A stretch of DNA of 39,567 bases from the IMG/VR virus record IMGVR_UViG_3300009104_002189, positions 1-39,567 of that record; one strand, 5' to 3'. Shown here piece by piece: positions 38,882 to 39,567 of this stretch. This stretch comes from a virus. Every line of letters starts with the position of its first letter. The stretch's first letter is position 1. The notes under the pieces are model-generated. The model saw nothing but the letters and a program-made list of their open reading frames with translations, made no database searches and had not been told where the DNA came from. The translations under genes were made by a program, and so were the position numbers.

Positions 38882-38889
38882 TATTTATC
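38882..38889 (-). promoter_or_regulatory. T4-type late promoter of the 35-aa membrane protein
   Basis: Minus-strand GATAAATA. Expected +1 about 38876 gives a 22-nt leader that includes the AAGGAGA ribosome site. Confidence 0.55.
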
Positions 38890-38907
38890 TAATTTTAGCA
38901 GTATACA

Positions 38908-39111
38908 TTAGGAACCGACTGATTGCCAAGGTAAAGGTTTGCCATTTTCATCGCATACCATTTCGCCCGTAGCCTCTATTACGGCACACATTTTCTTCTT
39001 TCCGCCAAAAGATACGAACAAACAAGGCTTAACTTTTTGGCCCTGATGCGTCCTAGGTAAGTGTTCCTGTTTTTCTGGTCCATAACGGGTATGAACTTTA
39101 GGACGGCCCAT
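38908..39111 (-). CDS. Small conserved-looking protein
   Basis: A 67-residue minus-strand protein: GRPKVHTRYGPEKQEHLPRT at the start, then KPCLFVSFGGKKKMCAVIEA, followed by TGEMVCDENGKPLPW. Three Cys (two in the middle, one in GEMVCDENG) could form part of a metal site. The N-terminal GRPK is basic, so nucleic-acid contact is possible. Its ATG is four bases after the next upstream minus-strand gene; they probably share a late promoter. I do not recognise a characterised family. Confidence 0.6.
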   Translation of the reverse strand: MGRPKVHTRYGPEKQEHLPRTHQGQKVKPCLFVSFGGKKKMCAVIEATGEMVCDENGKPLPWQSVGS

Positions 39112-39115
39112 GTCG

Positions 39116-39334
39116 CTACTTGCCTACTTTTTTACCTCTTCCTAAAGGAAGAACTTGAGTTAAAGAAGATTCAGTTCCTTTTTTACTTGTCCAGTATACA
39201 TTAACTTCTGGAGCTTTGGAACTAATTTGATAAGACTTCACAGCTTTTTTATAACCTAAAGCTTCAATTACTTTTGTATCCTCACCTTCGGGTAGGCTTG
39301 AATCTATAAAAGTGTATTTTCTCATTTTAGTCAT
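39116..39334 (-). CDS. Small late protein, unknown
   Basis: A 72-residue minus-strand protein. AAGGA six bases before the ATG at 39334 supports this start over the ATG at 39325. FIDSSLPEGEDTKVIEALGY, KKAVKSYQISSKAPEVNVYW and TSKKGTESSLTQVLPLGRGK are its main segments: a helix, beta strands and a basic Gly-rich end. No motif or membrane segment. A perfect TATAAATA late box lies upstream, so it is a late gene, perhaps a virion or assembly component. Confidence 0.6.
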   Translation of the reverse strand: MTKMRKYTFIDSSLPEGEDTKVIEALGYKKAVKSYQISSKAPEVNVYWTSKKGTESSLTQVLPLGRGKKVGK

Positions 39335-39364
39335 TTTATTCCTTGTTTATTGTGTTCACTTCGA

Positions 39365-39372
39365 TATTTATA
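39365..39372 (-). promoter_or_regulatory. Consensus T4 late promoter (minus strand)
   Basis: Minus-strand TATAAATA, exactly the T4 late consensus. Expected +1 at about 39359 leaves a 25-nt leader with AAGGA before the ATG at 39334. Only nine bases separate it from the divergent late box at 39382-39389. Confidence 0.75.
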
Positions 39373-39381
39373 TTTTGGTAC

Positions 39382-39389
39382 TATAAATA
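39382..39389 (+). promoter_or_regulatory. Consensus T4 late promoter (plus strand)
   Basis: TATAAATA on the plus strand. Expected +1 about 39395 is two bases before the ATG at 39397, so the message would be nearly leaderless. It is back to back with the minus-strand box. Confidence 0.75.
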
Positions 39390-39396
39390 GACTTAT

Positions 39397-39567
39397 ATGG
39401 AAACCTTATTTTTTACTGGAACACTTATAGCAACAACAATTCATCATGTTTTATGGACTATGCCTCCATCAGCTCAACAGCAGGCTAACGAAAAATACTG
39501 GGAGCAACAAGTAAAAATTTGGGCAAAACAACGTCAACAAGAACAAAAGTCTAAAGAACTCGCATAA
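39397..39567 (+). CDS. 56-aa small protein with N-terminal hydrophobic segment
   Basis: ATG at 39397 to TAA at 39565-39567, the last three bases of the window; complete at 56 residues. METLFFTGTLIATTIHHVLW is a hydrophobic helix suitable for a membrane anchor or signal anchor. It is followed by TMPPSAQQQANEKYWEQQVK and a Gln/Lys-rich helix (IWAKQRQQEQKSKELA). A perfect late box just upstream makes it a late gene. The architecture, one helix then a charged coiled segment, resembles small phage envelope or lysis-associated proteins, but nothing more can be said. Confidence 0.65.
   Translation: METLFFTGTLIATTIHHVLWTMPPSAQQQANEKYWEQQVKIWAKQRQQEQKSKELA

Noticed and set aside
1-39567. CRISPR arrays, insertion sequences, integrases or attachment sites
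   Set aside because: No regularly spaced direct repeats, transposase motifs or integrase catalytic motifs were seen.

Overview
The window is a segment of an AT-rich marine T4-like (myovirus) genome. The diagnostic genes are the head-completion nuclease gp4, terminase subunits gp16 and gp17, ssDNA-binding gp32, UvsX, UvsY, UvsW, the Toprim primase gp61 and the helicase gp41. They are interleaved with small proteins that I recall from cyanophages and pelagimyophages (phages of SAR11). The low GC, short intergenic gaps and absence of photosynthesis genes would suit a phage of SAR11 or another low-GC marine bacterium, but the host cannot be proven from this window.

Layout: (1) 1-7103, plus strand: virion and packaging genes (a tail-tube-like baseplate protein cut by the left edge, gp4, gp16, two intervening proteins, gp17, a 692-aa unknown). 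(2) 7131-10093: gp32, a micro membrane protein, uvsX, an acidic protein and uvsY. (3) 10137-21325: an 11-kb block of 16 overlapping genes for glycan synthesis (GT-A, GT8-like, GT25-like and GT9-like transferases, four SAM methyltransferases, a sugar-nucleotide epimerase, a cupin and three paralogues of an unrecognised type). It lies between uvsY and uvsW and has T4-late-type promoters. (4) 21350-27884: a 427-aa unknown, uvsW, and small conserved genes including a probable gp62-like clamp-loader subunit, a zinc-finger protein, a stand-alone miniature DnaE-like polypeptide and a DUF2061 membrane protein. (5) 27856-28538, minus strand: two small conserved genes, then a plus-strand virion protein. 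(6) 29408-33482: primase, a 40-aa protein, a compact carbamoyltransferase, helicase gp41, a SET-domain methyltransferase and two GCGAAGC mini-hairpins. (7) 33441-38530, minus strand: a seven-gene late operon with an arginine:X amidinotransferase, a class-III aminotransferase, three different Fe(II)/2-oxoglutarate oxygenase-like proteins and two beta-rich unknowns. (8) 38747-39567: small late genes, with a divergent late promoter pair at the right edge.

The replication/recombination genes (32, uvsX, uvsY, uvsW, 61, 41, possible 62) form one functional set, and the packaging genes another. Two expression signals recur. Near-consensus sigma70 promoters with 17-bp spacers sit 6-7 nt before the start codons at 21350, 29408 and 31505. 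T4-late boxes (NATAAATA or ACTAAATA) sit so close to several late starts that their mRNAs would have leaders of only 0-10 nt. The strongest candidate for a previously undescribed system is the minus-strand amidinotransferase/aminotransferase/oxygenase operon, which looks like a late-expressed pathway for making or attaching a guanidino group. Its substrate is unknown.
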